Below are positions 8,746 to 17,598 of a stretch of 64,000 nucleotides of DNA, piece by piece. The stretch is taken from contig NZ_CP041402.1 in assembly GCF_007018905.1 (NCBI RefSeq), forward strand, positions 4,452,001 through 4,516,000, written 5' to 3'. Each line of letters opens with the position of its first letter. Position 1 is the stretch's first letter. This DNA comes from Tardiphaga sp. vice304. Its GTDB lineage: Bacteria; Pseudomonadota; Alphaproteobacteria; Rhizobiales; Xanthobacteraceae. The notes beneath the pieces were generated by a model. The model saw only the letters and a list, made by a program, of their open reading frames with translations. It searched no databases and was not told the origin of the DNA. Both the position numbers and the translations under genes were made by a program.

Positions 8746-9960
8746 TCAGCGCGCCGCGACGGCGGTCTTGGCCTGCTCCAGATGGGCTGAGTCCATCGCC
8801 ACCATTTCCGGCTTGATCTGCACGCCCGGACGCACCCGCTGCAGGCCGTTGACGACGATCCGCTCGCCGGCTTTCAGCCCGCCGAGCACCACGCGCAGGC
8901 CTTCGACCGAGACGCCGAGCGTGACCTCGCGGTATTCCGCCCTGTCCTTGTCGTCGACCACCATCACGAACTTCTTGTTCTGGTCGGTGCCGACCGCACG
9001 CTCAGAAACCAGCAGGGTCTGCTCGGGCTTCGGCTGGCCCATCGACAGCCGCGCGAACTGGCCCGGCATCAGCCTTCCGTCAGCATTGTCGAACTGGGCG
9101 CGGACCCGCACGGTGCCACTTTTCGCATCGACCTGATTGTCGATGAACTGCATGTGGCCCTTAATCGATTTGTCCGACGCGCCGGTGACCATCTGGACCG
9201 GAATGCGGTCGATATCCGCCGGGGTCTTGTCGTCCACCAGCGTCTTCAGCGCGCGCGTCACCACCTGCTCGTCGGCGTTGAAGCTGGCATAGATCGGATT
9301 GATCGACACCAGCGTGGTCAGCACCTCCGCGCCGGGCCCTGCCGCGATCAGATTTCCCACGGTGGTTTCGATCTTGCCGACGCGGCCGGCAACCGGCGCA
9401 CGGATCTCGGTATAGCCGAGATTGAGCCTGGCGGTCTGCAGCGCGGCTTCAGCCGCCTTCAGGTTGGCCTCCGCCTCGCGAAAACCGTTGATGCGGCTGT
9501 CGAGGTCCTTCTGCGAGATCCAGCGCGAATCGTTGAGCTGCTGGCCGCGGTCGAATTCGTTCTTGGTCAGCACCAGCCGGGCGCGGGCGGCGGCGACCTG
9601 GCCGTCGGCCCGCGCCACGTCGGCGGCGAAGAGGCCGGGGTCGATCAGCACCAGGAGGTCGCCCTTCTTGACCAGCGCGCCCTCGCGAAAGTGAATTTCC
9701 TGGATTGCGCCGGCGACGCGGGAGCGTATCTCGACCCGCTCCACGGCCTCGAGCCGGCCGGAAAACGCGTCGGAGGGGGCCGTCGCGCGGGCGGCGACCA
9801 CGGCGACGGAGGCCGACACGGCAGGCGGAACAGCCGCGGCGGTCTCCGCCTGCGCCGCATAGCTGGACAGATTGATCAGCGCGGCGCTGCCGCCGATGGT
9901 CACGGCGACCAGGGCGATCCCGGTGCCGATCAGGATCTTGCGGGCGATATTCTGGGTCAT
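8746..9960 (-). CDS. RND efflux periplasmic adaptor (membrane fusion protein, AcrA/MexE-like)
   Basis: I use the ATG at 9960 (MTQNIARKILIG), giving 404 residues. An N-terminal hydrophobic segment (about residues 9-27) acts as signal or anchor. No lipobox cysteine is seen, so unlike AcrA it is probably not lipidated. The lipoyl-like half motifs are VEIRSRVAGAIQEIHFREGALVKKGDLLV and YTEIRAPVAGRVGK, on either side of an alpha-helical hairpin (about residues 100-170) with heptad-like character. It links the RND trimer to an outer-membrane channel. The gene precedes the transporter by about 115 bp and diverges from a TetR gene. Confidence 0.92.
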   Translation of the reverse strand: MTQNIARKILIGTGIALVAVTIGGSAALINLSSYAAQAETAAAVPPAVSASVAVVAARATAPSDAFSGRLEAVERVEIRSRVAGAIQEIHFREGALVKKGDLLVLIDPGLFAADVARADGQVAAARARLVLTKNEFDRGQQLNDSRWISQKDLDSRINGFREAEANLKAAEAALQTARLNLGYTEIRAPVAGRVGKIETTVGNLIAAGPGAEVLTTLVSINPIYASFNADEQVVTRALKTLVDDKTPADIDRIPVQMVTGASDKSIKGHMQFIDNQVDAKSGTVRVRAQFDNADGRLMPGQFARLSMGQPKPEQTLLVSERAVGTDQNKKFVMVVDDKDRAEYREVTLGVSVEGLRVVLGGLKAGERIVVNGLQRVRPGVQIKPEMVAMDSAHLEQAKTAVAAR

Positions 9961-10091
9961 GGCGAATCCCATCAAGCCTTGGACTCGTTTGAGCCCGGTA
10001 TTCGGGTAAGATGACTTGGCGCTATGCTGCACCGCACACATCCGTAACGTTCGGTATAGATGGGGGATCGACTTCCGCTGTCAAGAGACAT

Positions 10092-10121
10092 ATCTAACGA
10101 AAGGTACGAAACTCGTTAGAT
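10092..10121. promoter_or_regulatory. Inverted repeat, likely operator for the TetR regulator
   Basis: ATCTAACGA (10092-10100) and TCGTTAGAT (10113-10121) are perfect complementary half-sites 12 bp apart, in the 182-bp space between the divergent efflux and tetR genes, just before the tetR ribosome site (GGAGG at about 10130). TetR proteins bind such palindromes; binding here would plausibly affect both transcription units. Specific binding is inferred. Confidence 0.65.
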
Positions 10122-10142
10122 CTATTCTGGAGGCATCGTCAC

Positions 10143-10736
10143 ATGGCCATCATGGGCCGCCCGCGCGAATTCAGTTGCGAACAGGCACTCGACCTCGCCC
10201 TGCAGGTTTTCTGGCGCAAGGGCTATGAGGGCGCGTCGATGGCCGACCTGACCGAGGCGATGGGCATCACCAAGCCCAGCCTGTATGCCGCCTTCGGCAA
10301 CAAGGAAGAGCTGTTTCGCAAGGCGCTCGACCGCTATGTCGATGGCCCCGGCGGCTATTTCCAGGTCGCGCTGACCAAGCCGACGGCGCGCGAGGTCGTC
10401 TCGCATGTGTTGTACGAGGCCGCCGACGCGCTAACCAACCCCGCGCACCCGCCGGGCTGCCTTGCCGTGCAGGGCGCGCTGAGCTGCGGCGACGCCGCCG
10501 AGACGATCAAGCAGGAATTGATGGCCCGCCGCGCCAAGGGCGAAAGCGATTTGCGCCAGCGCTTTGCGCGCGCGCTCGCCGAAGGCGATCTGCCGGAGGG
10601 CGCCGACGCCGCCGATCTGGCGCGCTACATTTCCGCGATGCTGCAGGGCATGGCGGTGCAGGCCGCCGGCGGCGCCGACCACGCGCAGTTGCGCCGCATC
10701 GCCGACATGACGATGCGCAGCTGGCCGCCGGTCTGA
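10143..10736 (+). CDS. TetR/AcrR-family transcriptional regulator
   Basis: The 197-residue protein has an N-terminal TetR helix-turn-helix. FSCEQALDLALQVFWRKGYE leads into GASMADLTEAMGITKPSLYAAFGNKEELF at about residues 31-59, the standard recognition-helix pattern. The C-terminal ligand domain has PPGCLAVQGAL and resembles the TetR_C_16-type group with a conserved GCL stretch, though the ligand is unknown. A GGAGG lies 8 bp before the ATG. It diverges from the efflux operon, with a perfect inverted repeat between them, so it most likely represses the pump and itself. Confidence 0.9.
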   Translation: MAIMGRPREFSCEQALDLALQVFWRKGYEGASMADLTEAMGITKPSLYAAFGNKEELFRKALDRYVDGPGGYFQVALTKPTAREVVSHVLYEAADALTNPAHPPGCLAVQGALSCGDAAETIKQELMARRAKGESDLRQRFARALAEGDLPEGADAADLARYISAMLQGMAVQAAGGADHAQLRRIADMTMRSWPPV

Positions 10737-10802
10737 GCGCCTTTGACACTGAGCGCCTTCGACCTGGACGGTTGCACGCTTCCCGGCGCTGTGCTTCCTG
10801 TG

Positions 10803-10985
10803 ATCCGTCATCGGTGCCTCCCGCAAGGAGGTGAAACGGGAATGCGGTGCGGGGATTACTCCCCTATTCCGCGGCTGCCCCCGCAACTGTAAGCGGCCAT
10901 TTTCGATCCACGACGCCACTGGACCTGAGCAGGTCTGGGAAGGCGGATCGAGAGACGACCGCGAGCCAGGAGACCGGCCGCTGAC
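10803..10985 (+). ncRNA. Cobalamin (adenosylcobalamin) riboswitch upstream of btuB
   Basis: The conserved core is present in order: GGTGCC near the 5' end, AAACGGGAATGCGGTG, the CCCCGCAACTGTAAG box at about 10880, GCCACTGG (near 10914), GGGAAGGCGG, and GAGCCAGGAGACC at the 3' end. These define the B12-sensing RNA class. It ends about 45 bp before the btuB ATG. A hairpin ACGAGTT/AACTCGT (10984-10999) follows, and no U-run is seen, so control is probably by hiding the ribosome site (GGAAGGGG). High B12 should lower expression of the uptake genes. Confidence 0.95.
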
Positions 10986-11029
10986 GAGTTTCAACTCGTT
11001 CGACGGTGGGTCGACGGAAGGGGTTATCG

Positions 11030-12985
11030 ATGGCTATCCGGAATCTTGCTGCCGGCACGGCAGCTATATTGGCATTCTGCGCCGGCACCAGTGCCGCGCG
11101 CGCGCAGTCGAACTCGCAACAGCTCCCCGAACTCGTGGTCACCGCCGATCGCACCCCGGTGCCGCTCAGCCAGACCGGCAGTTCGATCAGTGTCGTCTCC
11201 GGCGAGACCATTGCCACCAGCAATCCGGGCTCGCTGGTCGATGCACTGCGCACCGTGCCGGGTCTCGACATCTCCGAGAATGGCGGCCCCGGCGGCACCG
11301 CCAATGTACGCATCCGCGGCGGCAACAGCGGCCAGGCGCTGGTGATGATCGACGGCATCCGCGTCAACGATCCCACCGCTGCCTCCGGCGATTTCGAATT
11401 CGCGATGTTCACGCCCTCTGCCGTCGAACGCATCGAGGTGCTGAAAGGACCGCAGAGCGCGCTGTACGGCTCCGACGCCATGACCGGCGTCATCAACATC
11501 ATCACCAGAAAAGGCGCCGGGCCCGCGCAGGTCAATGTCCGCACCGAGGCCGGCAGCTACGGGACCGCAGTGACCCAGGGCTCGCTGACCGGCTCGAGCG
11601 GGCCATGGTCCTACGCCTTCACCGGCGGCGGCCAGCACAGCAACGGCTTCTCGCGCTACGGCTATCGCATCCCCGCACTCGAAGCGCGCTTCCCCAATAT
11701 GGAGAGCGACAGCTTTGACCGCGTCGGCGGCTCGGCCCGCCTCGGCTATGATGCCGGCGAAGGCCTCCGGCTGGAATCCGGCATCGTCTCGTCGTTCACC
11801 CGCTCGGCCTATGATGCCGCTAGCGGCACGTTTCCCGACACGCCATCCGCCGCGACGCGGCTGCTGGAAACCATCTACGGGCGAGCGACCATCGACTCAT
11901 TCGGCGGGGTACTCACGCACGCCGTCACCGTGTCGAACACCCACACCGAGCGTTCGTTCAACGACGTGACCTACCGCACCAACACGTTGCCACGAAATAC
12001 GACCTCGACGATCTCCGACTACAATGGCAACAGCCTGGGCGCAGAGTACCAGGCGACGCTGAAGCTCGGCGCCTTCGGCACGCTGATCGCCGGCGCCAAG
12101 ACGCAGGCCGAGACCGCGCAGACCTCCACCACGGCCCTCCTGCCGATCCCCGGCGCGCAGACGCCGGCCCTCGACAGACGTCAGGATACCAACTCGCTGT
12201 TCGCGCTGTGGTCGGTGCCGATCGGCGAACGGCTCACCGTCTCGCTGGGCGGCCGGGTCGACGATGTGGTGGATGTCGCCCGCTTCGAGACCTGGCGCGC
12301 GACCGCGGCCTATGCGATCCGCGAGACCGGCACCAAATTCCACGCCAGCGCCGGCACCGGCGCCAAGGCGCCGACCCTGTTCCAGCTTTACGACCGGCAG
12401 TATGGCAACACGTCGCTGACGCCAGAAACCAGCTTCGGCTATGACGCCGGCATCGACCAGAGCCTGCTCGGCGGCCGGGTGGTTCTCTCCGTTACCGGCT
12501 TCGCCAACGACCTCAACAATCTGATCAACTTTGTCAGCGACGCCTCGCGGCCGAACGGTTACTATGTCAACGTCGCGCGCGCCGAAACCAGCGGGCTGGA
12601 GGTCGGCGCCGATGTCATCCTGTTGCCCGGCCTGATGAAGTTCAACGCCGCCTACACCTATCTTCACGCCACGGACCTATCCACCGGCGCAGTGCTGGCG
12701 CGGCGGCCGAAGAATTTCGCGCGCTTCGCACTGACTATCACGCCAACGGACAAATGGATGATCGAGCCGCGCGTCACCACCGTGTCGAAGCGCTTTTCCA
12801 GCGCCAACCAGGTCGGCCAGGTCGATGCCTATACCCGCGTCGACCTCTACAGCGAGTACCGGCTCGACGCGAACTGGAAGGTGTTTTCCCGCGGCGAGAA
12901 CCTGCTCAACGAACGCTATCAGGAAGTGCTGAACTTCGGCACCACGGGTCCCGCCGCCTATGCCGGGCTCAACGCCACATGGTGA
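11030..12985 (+). CDS. btuB: TonB-dependent outer-membrane receptor for cobalamin
   Basis: I use the ATG at 11030 (MAIRNLAAGT), 651 residues, with GGAAGGGG 7 bp upstream. A signal peptide of about 25 residues ends near AARAQS. The TonB box ELVVTADR follows. The plug domain has GLDISENGGPGGTANVRIRG and VLKGPQSALYGSDAMTGVIN. The rest is a 22-strand barrel ending in a Tyr/Trp-rich C-terminus (YAGLNATW). B12 specificity is inferred from the riboswitch and from the btuC-btuD-btuF genes downstream. The stop overlaps the next gene's start by 7 bp. Confidence 0.92.
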   Translation: MAIRNLAAGTAAILAFCAGTSAARAQSNSQQLPELVVTADRTPVPLSQTGSSISVVSGETIATSNPGSLVDALRTVPGLDISENGGPGGTANVRIRGGNSGQALVMIDGIRVNDPTAASGDFEFAMFTPSAVERIEVLKGPQSALYGSDAMTGVINIITRKGAGPAQVNVRTEAGSYGTAVTQGSLTGSSGPWSYAFTGGGQHSNGFSRYGYRIPALEARFPNMESDSFDRVGGSARLGYDAGEGLRLESGIVSSFTRSAYDAASGTFPDTPSAATRLLETIYGRATIDSFGGVLTHAVTVSNTHTERSFNDVTYRTNTLPRNTTSTISDYNGNSLGAEYQATLKLGAFGTLIAGAKTQAETAQTSTTALLPIPGAQTPALDRRQDTNSLFALWSVPIGERLTVSLGGRVDDVVDVARFETWRATAAYAIRETGTKFHASAGTGAKAPTLFQLYDRQYGNTSLTPETSFGYDAGIDQSLLGGRVVLSVTGFANDLNNLINFVSDASRPNGYYVNVARAETSGLEVGADVILLPGLMKFNAAYTYLHATDLSTGAVLARRPKNFARFALTITPTDKWMIEPRVTTVSKRFSSANQVGQVDAYTRVDLYSEYRLDANWKVFSRGENLLNERYQEVLNFGTTGPAAYAGLNATW

Positions 12986-14001
12986 CGTCGATTTCTCCGC
13001 AGCGCCGGACTTTTGTTACCATCGCCCTCCTCGGGCTCGTCGTGCTGCTGGCGCTGGGCTCGCTCGGCACCGGCCCCGTAAAAATGTCGCCGCTCACCGT
13101 GCTCGACGCGCTGTTCGGTGGCGGCAGCGACGTGCAGCAGACCATCGTGCGCGAGATCCGCCTGCCCCGCGCCATTCTGGCCCTCGCTATCGGCGCCATT
13201 CTCGGCCTGTCCGGTGCGGCGCTGCAGGGACTGCTGCGCAATCCGCTGGCGTCGCCGTCTTTGTTCGGCGCGCCGCAATCGGCCGCCTTCGGCGCGGTGT
13301 TGATGATCGCGCTGGGCTTGGCCGATGTACGCTCCTGGGCGCTGCCGGTCGCCGGCATCACGATGGCCTTTGTCTCGGTATTCGTGCTGCTCGGCATCGC
13401 CGGCCGCAGCGCAGGACTACTGTTGCTGATCCTTGCCGGCCTCGCGATCTCCAGCCTTGCAGGTGCGGCGACCGCGCTGGTGATGAACCTGTCGTCGAAT
13501 CCGTTTGCCGCGCTGGAGATTGCATTCTGGCTGCTCGGCTCGCTGGAGGACCGCAGCTTTCGCCACGTCGAACTGGCGCTGCCTTTCATAGTGGCCGGCG
13601 GCATCCTGCTGATGACCCAGCGCAGCGCGTTCCGCGCGCTCAGCCTGGGCGAAGAAACCGCGCAGAGCCTCGGCGTCGATGTCGGCCGTCTCAGGCTGCT
13701 GGTGATCGCCGGCGTTGCGCTCGGCGTCGGCGGCGCCGTCGCGGTCGCCGGCACGATCGGCTTCATCGGCCTGGTCGCGCCGCATCTGATGCGTCCCCTG
13801 ATCGGCCACGATCCCGGCCGGCTGCTGGTGCCCAGCGCGCTGGCGGGTGCGGCGTTGCTGCTCGCCGCCGACATCGCGGTACGGATCATTCCTTCCACTA
13901 CTGATATCAAGGTCGGCGTGCTGACCTCGATCATCGGCGTGCCGTTCTTCCTCTATCTGATCCTGCGTGAACGCCGCGCGCTCGGCGGAGGCGTCGCATG
14001 A
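12979..14001 (+). CDS. btuC: FecCD-family ABC transporter permease, probable cobalamin permease
   Basis: A 340-residue protein with about ten hydrophobic segments. It has the FecCD/BtuC motifs LRLPRAILALAIGAILGLSGAALQGLLRNPLA near residues 55-86 and the coupling-helix region GEETAQSLGVDVGRLRLL before the last three helices. The C-terminal GTIGFIGLVAPHLMRPLIGHD is a family signature. The same family moves iron-siderophores and haem. The B12 call depends on the upstream riboswitch and the btuB overlap. The ATG at 12979 lies inside the end of btuB, so the two are translationally coupled. Confidence 0.88.
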   Translation: MVTSISPQRRTFVTIALLGLVVLLALGSLGTGPVKMSPLTVLDALFGGGSDVQQTIVREIRLPRAILALAIGAILGLSGAALQGLLRNPLASPSLFGAPQSAAFGAVLMIALGLADVRSWALPVAGITMAFVSVFVLLGIAGRSAGLLLLILAGLAISSLAGAATALVMNLSSNPFAALEIAFWLLGSLEDRSFRHVELALPFIVAGGILLMTQRSAFRALSLGEETAQSLGVDVGRLRLLVIAGVALGVGGAVAVAGTIGFIGLVAPHLMRPLIGHDPGRLLVPSALAGAALLLAADIAVRIIPSTTDIKVGVLTSIIGVPFFLYLILRERRALGGGVA

Positions 14002-14774
14002 CCGCGCTGCTCACCGCCCGGAACCTCGGCGTTACCTTGTCCGGCCGCGCCATCCTGCGTGACGTATCGCTGGCGCTGCAGCCGAAACACCTCGTCGCGC
14101 TGATCGGCCCCAACGGCGCCGGCAAGACCACACTGCTGCGCGCGCTCGCCGGCCTGCAGCCTTCGACCGGTGCAATCCATGTCGCCGGCGACGATCTCGC
14201 CAAACTCTCGCTGCGCGAGCGCGCCAAGCGCTTCGGCTATCTGCCGCAGGGCCACGTCGTGCATTGGCCGCTGGAGGTGAAGGACGTCGTGGCGCTCGGC
14301 CGCTATCCGCACGGCGCCACCAATCCGGCGCGGCTGTCGCCAGCCGATGAGGCTGCCGTGCAACGCGCGATGCGGGCCACCGACGTCACCGGCTTCGCCG
14401 CGCGCCGCGTCACCGAACTGTCCGGCGGCGAGCGCAGCCGCGTCGCGCTGGCGCGGGTGCTGGCGGTGGAGGCGCCGATCGTGCTGGCCGACGAGCCGAC
14501 CGCCTCGCTCGATCCGCGCTACCAACTCGACGTCATGAAAAATCTTCGCGATGTCGCCGACGGCGGCGTGCTGGTCATCGTGGTGACGCACGACCTCGGC
14601 CTTGCCGCGCGCTTTGCCGATACGGTGCTGGTGATGTCGCAAGGCCGCCTTGTCGCGGATGGCGCGCCGGCGCAGGCGTTGTCGGACGAGGTGATGGCCG
14701 ACGTGTTCCGCGTCGTCGCGTTTCGCGCCGACTATCGGAACGAGACCGTCATCCTGCCTTGGGCGGGAGTCTGA
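13998..14774 (+). CDS. btuD: ABC transporter ATP-binding protein, probable cobalamin importer ATPase
   Basis: The 258-residue ATPase has Walker A GPNGAGKTTLLR (about residues 36-47), Q-loop FGYLPQGH, signature LSGGERSRVALARVLAVEAP, Walker B IVLADEPTASLD and the switch His in VVTHD. It overlaps btuC by 4 bp (ATGA). With the permease upstream and a binding protein 1 kb downstream it makes a BtuCDF-type importer. The next gene on the same strand (btuF) is separated by the antisense gene cobC, whose stop lies 9 bp after this one. Confidence 0.9.
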   Translation: MTALLTARNLGVTLSGRAILRDVSLALQPKHLVALIGPNGAGKTTLLRALAGLQPSTGAIHVAGDDLAKLSLRERAKRFGYLPQGHVVHWPLEVKDVVALGRYPHGATNPARLSPADEAAVQRAMRATDVTGFAARRVTELSGGERSRVALARVLAVEAPIVLADEPTASLDPRYQLDVMKNLRDVADGGVLVIVVTHDLGLAARFADTVLVMSQGRLVADGAPAQALSDEVMADVFRVVAFRADYRNETVILPWAGV

Positions 14775-14783
14775 GCGATGCCG

Positions 14784-15773
14784 CTAGTCGTGCGTGGACA
14801 GAGCATCCGCCAGACGCCCCAGCGCGGCATCATTGGCCGGCAGGCCGAAGCGCAGATGGTCGCTGGCCCAGTCGAACTTGCGGACCCAGACGCGCTGTCG
14901 GGCGAGCTGGACATGCAGGTACCTGGCATCCGGATGGCGGACGAAGCGAAACAGCGAGGTGCCGCCGATCACCTTGCCGCCGGCCTGCGTCAGGATGAAA
15001 TCGAGCCGGGTCGCGTGCTCGATGAGTTGCGCGCGCATGTGCTCACCCCATGCGTCGTCGCCGAGCGCGCGCGCGCCGACCTGCAGGGCCGGGCCGGACA
15101 CCGCCCACGCCCCCAGCACTGCGGCGATGCGCTTGATCGTCTCGGGCGCGGCGATGGCGAAGCCGAGCCGCAGGCCCCCGAGACCATAGAACTTTCCGAA
15201 CGAGCGCAGGATGACCACCGGGAGCTTTTCGCACAGAACCGCCGCGCCGATAGCCGGATCGACGTCGGCAAAGGCCTCGTCGACCAGCAGCCAGCCGCCG
15301 CGCTGATGCAGTTTTGCGGCAACGGCGGCGAGCGTCGCATGGTCCGCGATGCGGCCGTCGGGATTGTTGGGATTGACGATCACGACATGCACGGCCTCGT
15401 CGGGCAGTGCGGCGAGGTCGGAGATCGCGATCACCTCGTGGCCGGCGTTCTGCCATGCCGGCGCGTGCTCATTATAGGTCGGGCCGACGATGGCAACCGG
15501 CCCGTTGGCGGCGAGATGCGGCAGCCACTGGATCAGCGCCTGGGTGCCGGGTGCGGCGACCAGATCGACACCGTCCGGCACGCGATAGGCGTGTCGCGCG
15601 GCAGCGAGCAGCGCCTGACCGTCGGCCTGCGACGGCAGCCGGCGCCAGGCCGCGTCGGCGATGTCGCCGAACGGATAGGCCCAGGGGTTGATTCCGGTCG
15701 ACAAGTCGAGCCAGTCTGCGGCTTCGCCGCCATAGCGCGCCATTGCTTCGGTGAGATCGCCGCCATGATTCAT
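14784..15773 (-). CDS. cobC: L-threonine-O-3-phosphate decarboxylase (cobalamin side chain)
   Basis: A 329-residue class I/II PLP enzyme. It supplies (R)-1-amino-2-propanol phosphate for the aminopropanol arm of cobalamin. The N-terminus MNHGGDLTEAMARYGG followed by WLDLSTGINPWAYPF is typical of the family. The PLP-lysine region is ILRSFGKFYGLGGLRLGFA near residues 192-210, and VNPNNPDGR binds cofactor. It is called cobC in Pseudomonas denitrificans naming and cobD in Salmonella naming. It is encoded antisense between btuD and btuF, 9 bp from each neighbour. Its promoter must therefore lie inside btuF, on the other strand. Confidence 0.88.
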   Translation of the reverse strand: MNHGGDLTEAMARYGGEAADWLDLSTGINPWAYPFGDIADAAWRRLPSQADGQALLAAARHAYRVPDGVDLVAAPGTQALIQWLPHLAANGPVAIVGPTYNEHAPAWQNAGHEVIAISDLAALPDEAVHVVIVNPNNPDGRIADHATLAAVAAKLHQRGGWLLVDEAFADVDPAIGAAVLCEKLPVVILRSFGKFYGLGGLRLGFAIAAPETIKRIAAVLGAWAVSGPALQVGARALGDDAWGEHMRAQLIEHATRLDFILTQAGGKVIGGTSLFRFVRHPDARYLHVQLARQRVWVRKFDWASDHLRFGLPANDAALGRLADALSTHD

Positions 15774-15782
15774 GGCCGCTTC

Positions 15783-16628
15783 ATGCCATTATCGAAACGA
15801 AAGTGCGAGAGCCTGATCGCCGCTTTGTGGATGATGCTGGCGGGCACGGCGCATGCCGCCGAGCTGCCGCACCTCGCCTCGATCAACCTGTGCACCGACC
15901 AGTTGCTGATGACGCTGGCCGACCCCGGACAGATTCTGGGCCTCAGCCCCTATGCCCGCGACGCCGCGCGTTCCTGGGATGCCGAGAAGGCCGCGCAGTT
16001 TCCCAAACTGTCCGGCGAGGCCGAGGACGTGCTGGTGTTGAAGCCCGACATCGTCGTCGCCGGCCGCTACACCAAGCGAGCGACGCGCGAGCTGCTGAAG
16101 GAGAAAGGCCTGCGGGTCGTGGAATTCGACGTGCCGCGCTCGATGGAGGACGTGAAGAAGCAGATCGTACGGATGGGCGACATCGCCGGCCATCCCGACC
16201 GCGCCGCGGCCGAAGTGGCGAAGCTGGAGGCCGCCATCGCGCGCACGCGTGCGGTTGCAGCGCGCAAGGCGTTTCGCGTGCTGGCGCTGTCGCGGCGCGG
16301 CTGGGTGTCGGGTAGCGACAGTCTGACGGGCGCACTGCTCGGCGCCGTCGGGCTGAGCAGCGCGGCAAAGGAGATGGGCCTGCGCACCGGCGGCTTCGCC
16401 TCGCTAGAGGCGATCGTCAGCCTCAGGCCGGACTATCTGCTGCTCTCGGAAGACAGCAGCTTTGCCGAGGACGAAGGCCGCGCCCTGCTGCTGCATCCGG
16501 CGCTGGAGCGTTTTTATCCCGCCTCGAAGCGGCTGGTGATTCCCGAGAAACTGATCAACTGCGGCGGGCCGATGATCGCCGAGGCGCTCGACCGGCTGGC
16601 GGCCGAACTCGCGCGCGTGGAGCGCTGA
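15783..16628 (+). CDS. btuF: Periplasmic cobalamin-binding ABC transporter protein
   Basis: A 281-residue type III substrate-binding protein. The start MPLSKRKCESLIA gives a signal peptide ending AGTAHA-AEL near residue 26; an earlier ATG at 15765 would lengthen it and overlap cobC. ASINLCTDQLLMTLADPGQILGLSPYARD and the later VLVLKPDIVVAGRYTKRATRELLKEKGLRV fit the BtuF/FecB fold with two lobes joined by a long helix. It completes the BtuCD importer. The 9-bp spacing to divergent cobC means it is either transcribed through cobC antisense from btuB or from a promoter inside cobC. It ends 1 bp before cbiB. Confidence 0.82.
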   Translation: MPLSKRKCESLIAALWMMLAGTAHAAELPHLASINLCTDQLLMTLADPGQILGLSPYARDAARSWDAEKAAQFPKLSGEAEDVLVLKPDIVVAGRYTKRATRELLKEKGLRVVEFDVPRSMEDVKKQIVRMGDIAGHPDRAAAEVAKLEAAIARTRAVAARKAFRVLALSRRGWVSGSDSLTGALLGAVGLSSAAKEMGLRTGGFASLEAIVSLRPDYLLLSEDSSFAEDEGRALLLHPALERFYPASKRLVIPEKLINCGGPMIAEALDRLAAELARVER

Positions 16629-16629
16629 G

Positions 16630-17598
16630 ATGCTGATCACCGAACACGCACTGTGGATCACCGTCGTCGCCATCCTGTTCGATGCCGCGATCGGCGATCC
16701 CGACTGGCTCTGGCGACGCCTGCCGCATCCCGTGGCGTGGATCGGCCAGGCCATCGACGTCCTGGAACGCACGCTTAATGTCGCGGAATGGTCGGCTCGC
16801 GACCGCAAGATCGCCGGCGTCGGCGCCGTGCTGTGGCTGGTGATCGGCGCGGCGATCGCCGGCCTGCTGATCGAACTGGTGCTGCCGGACCACTGGATCG
16901 GTATCCTGATCGAAGGCTTTCTCGCCTCGGTGCTGCTGGCGCAGCGCAGCCTGTACCAGCACGTTGCCCGCGTCCGCGACGCCTTTGCCGAAGGGGGGCT
17001 GGCGGCGGCACGCCAAGCGGTATCGATGATCGTCGGCCGCGATCCCGCCCGGCTCGACGAGGCCGGCGTGGCGCGCGCCGCGATCGAGTCAACGGCGGAG
17101 AATTTCTCAGACGGCATCGCCGCGCCGATCTTCTGGCTGGCGGTGTTCGGCCTGCCCGGCCTGATCGCCTACAAGGCAATCAACACCGCGGATTCGATGA
17201 TCGGCCATCGCAGCGAACGCTATGAGCAGTTCGGCTGGGCGGCGGCGCGGCTCGACGATCTCGTCAATATCATTCCGGCGCGGCTGTCCGGCCTGCTGTT
17301 CGTCGTCGTCGCGCCGCTGGTCGGCGGCACGATGGCGCATTCGAAGATGATCATGTTCCGCGATGCGCCAAAGCATCGCTCGCCCAATGCCGGCTGGCCG
17401 GAAAGTGCGATGGCCGGCGCGCTCGGCATCGCGCTCGCCGGCCCGCGTCACTATGCCGAGGGACCCGTCAACGACCCCTTCCTCAACGCGGAAGGACGCG
17501 CGGCCACGCCGGCCGATATCAACCGTGCGCTGAAACTGTTCGTCGCCGCCTGCGCGATGCAGGCCGCGATCTACGCCGCGCTGGCGCTGGTGCTCTGA
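16630..17598 (+). CDS. cbiB: Adenosylcobinamide-phosphate synthase
   Basis: The 322-residue membrane protein attaches the aminopropanol (phosphate) arm to adenosylcobyric acid. Signature stretches are [23 protein letters not shown] near residues 18-40, [19 protein letters not shown] near 156-174, and [23 protein letters not shown]. It has about five transmembrane segments. It is also called cobD in Pseudomonas naming. The gene follows btuF with a 1-bp gap and overlaps the convergent cobQ by 28 bp. Its substrate partner enzyme is encoded antisense just upstream (cobC). Confidence 0.94.
   Translation: MLITEHALWITVVAILFDAAIGDPDWLWRRLPHPVAWIGQAIDVLERTLNVAEWSARDRKIAGVGAVLWLVIGAAIAGLLIELVLPDHWIGILIEGFLASVLLAQRSLYQHVARVRDAFAEGGLAAARQAVSMIVGRDPARLDEAGVARAAIESTAENFSDGIAAPIFWLAVFGLPGLIAYKAINTADSMIGHRSERYEQFGWAAARLDDLVNIIPARLSGLLFVVVAPLVGGTMAHSKMIMFRDAPKHRSPNAGWPESAMAGALGIALAGPRHYAEGPVNDPFLNAEGRAATPADINRALKLFVAACAMQAAIYAALALVL

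Noticed and set aside
10864..11544. Minus-strand frame crossing riboswitch 1 and btuB
   Set aside because: Contradicts two well-supported plus-strand features.
14778..15782. Long N-terminal extension of btuF over cobC
   Set aside because: This part is antisense to cobC; a signal peptide begins at 15783.
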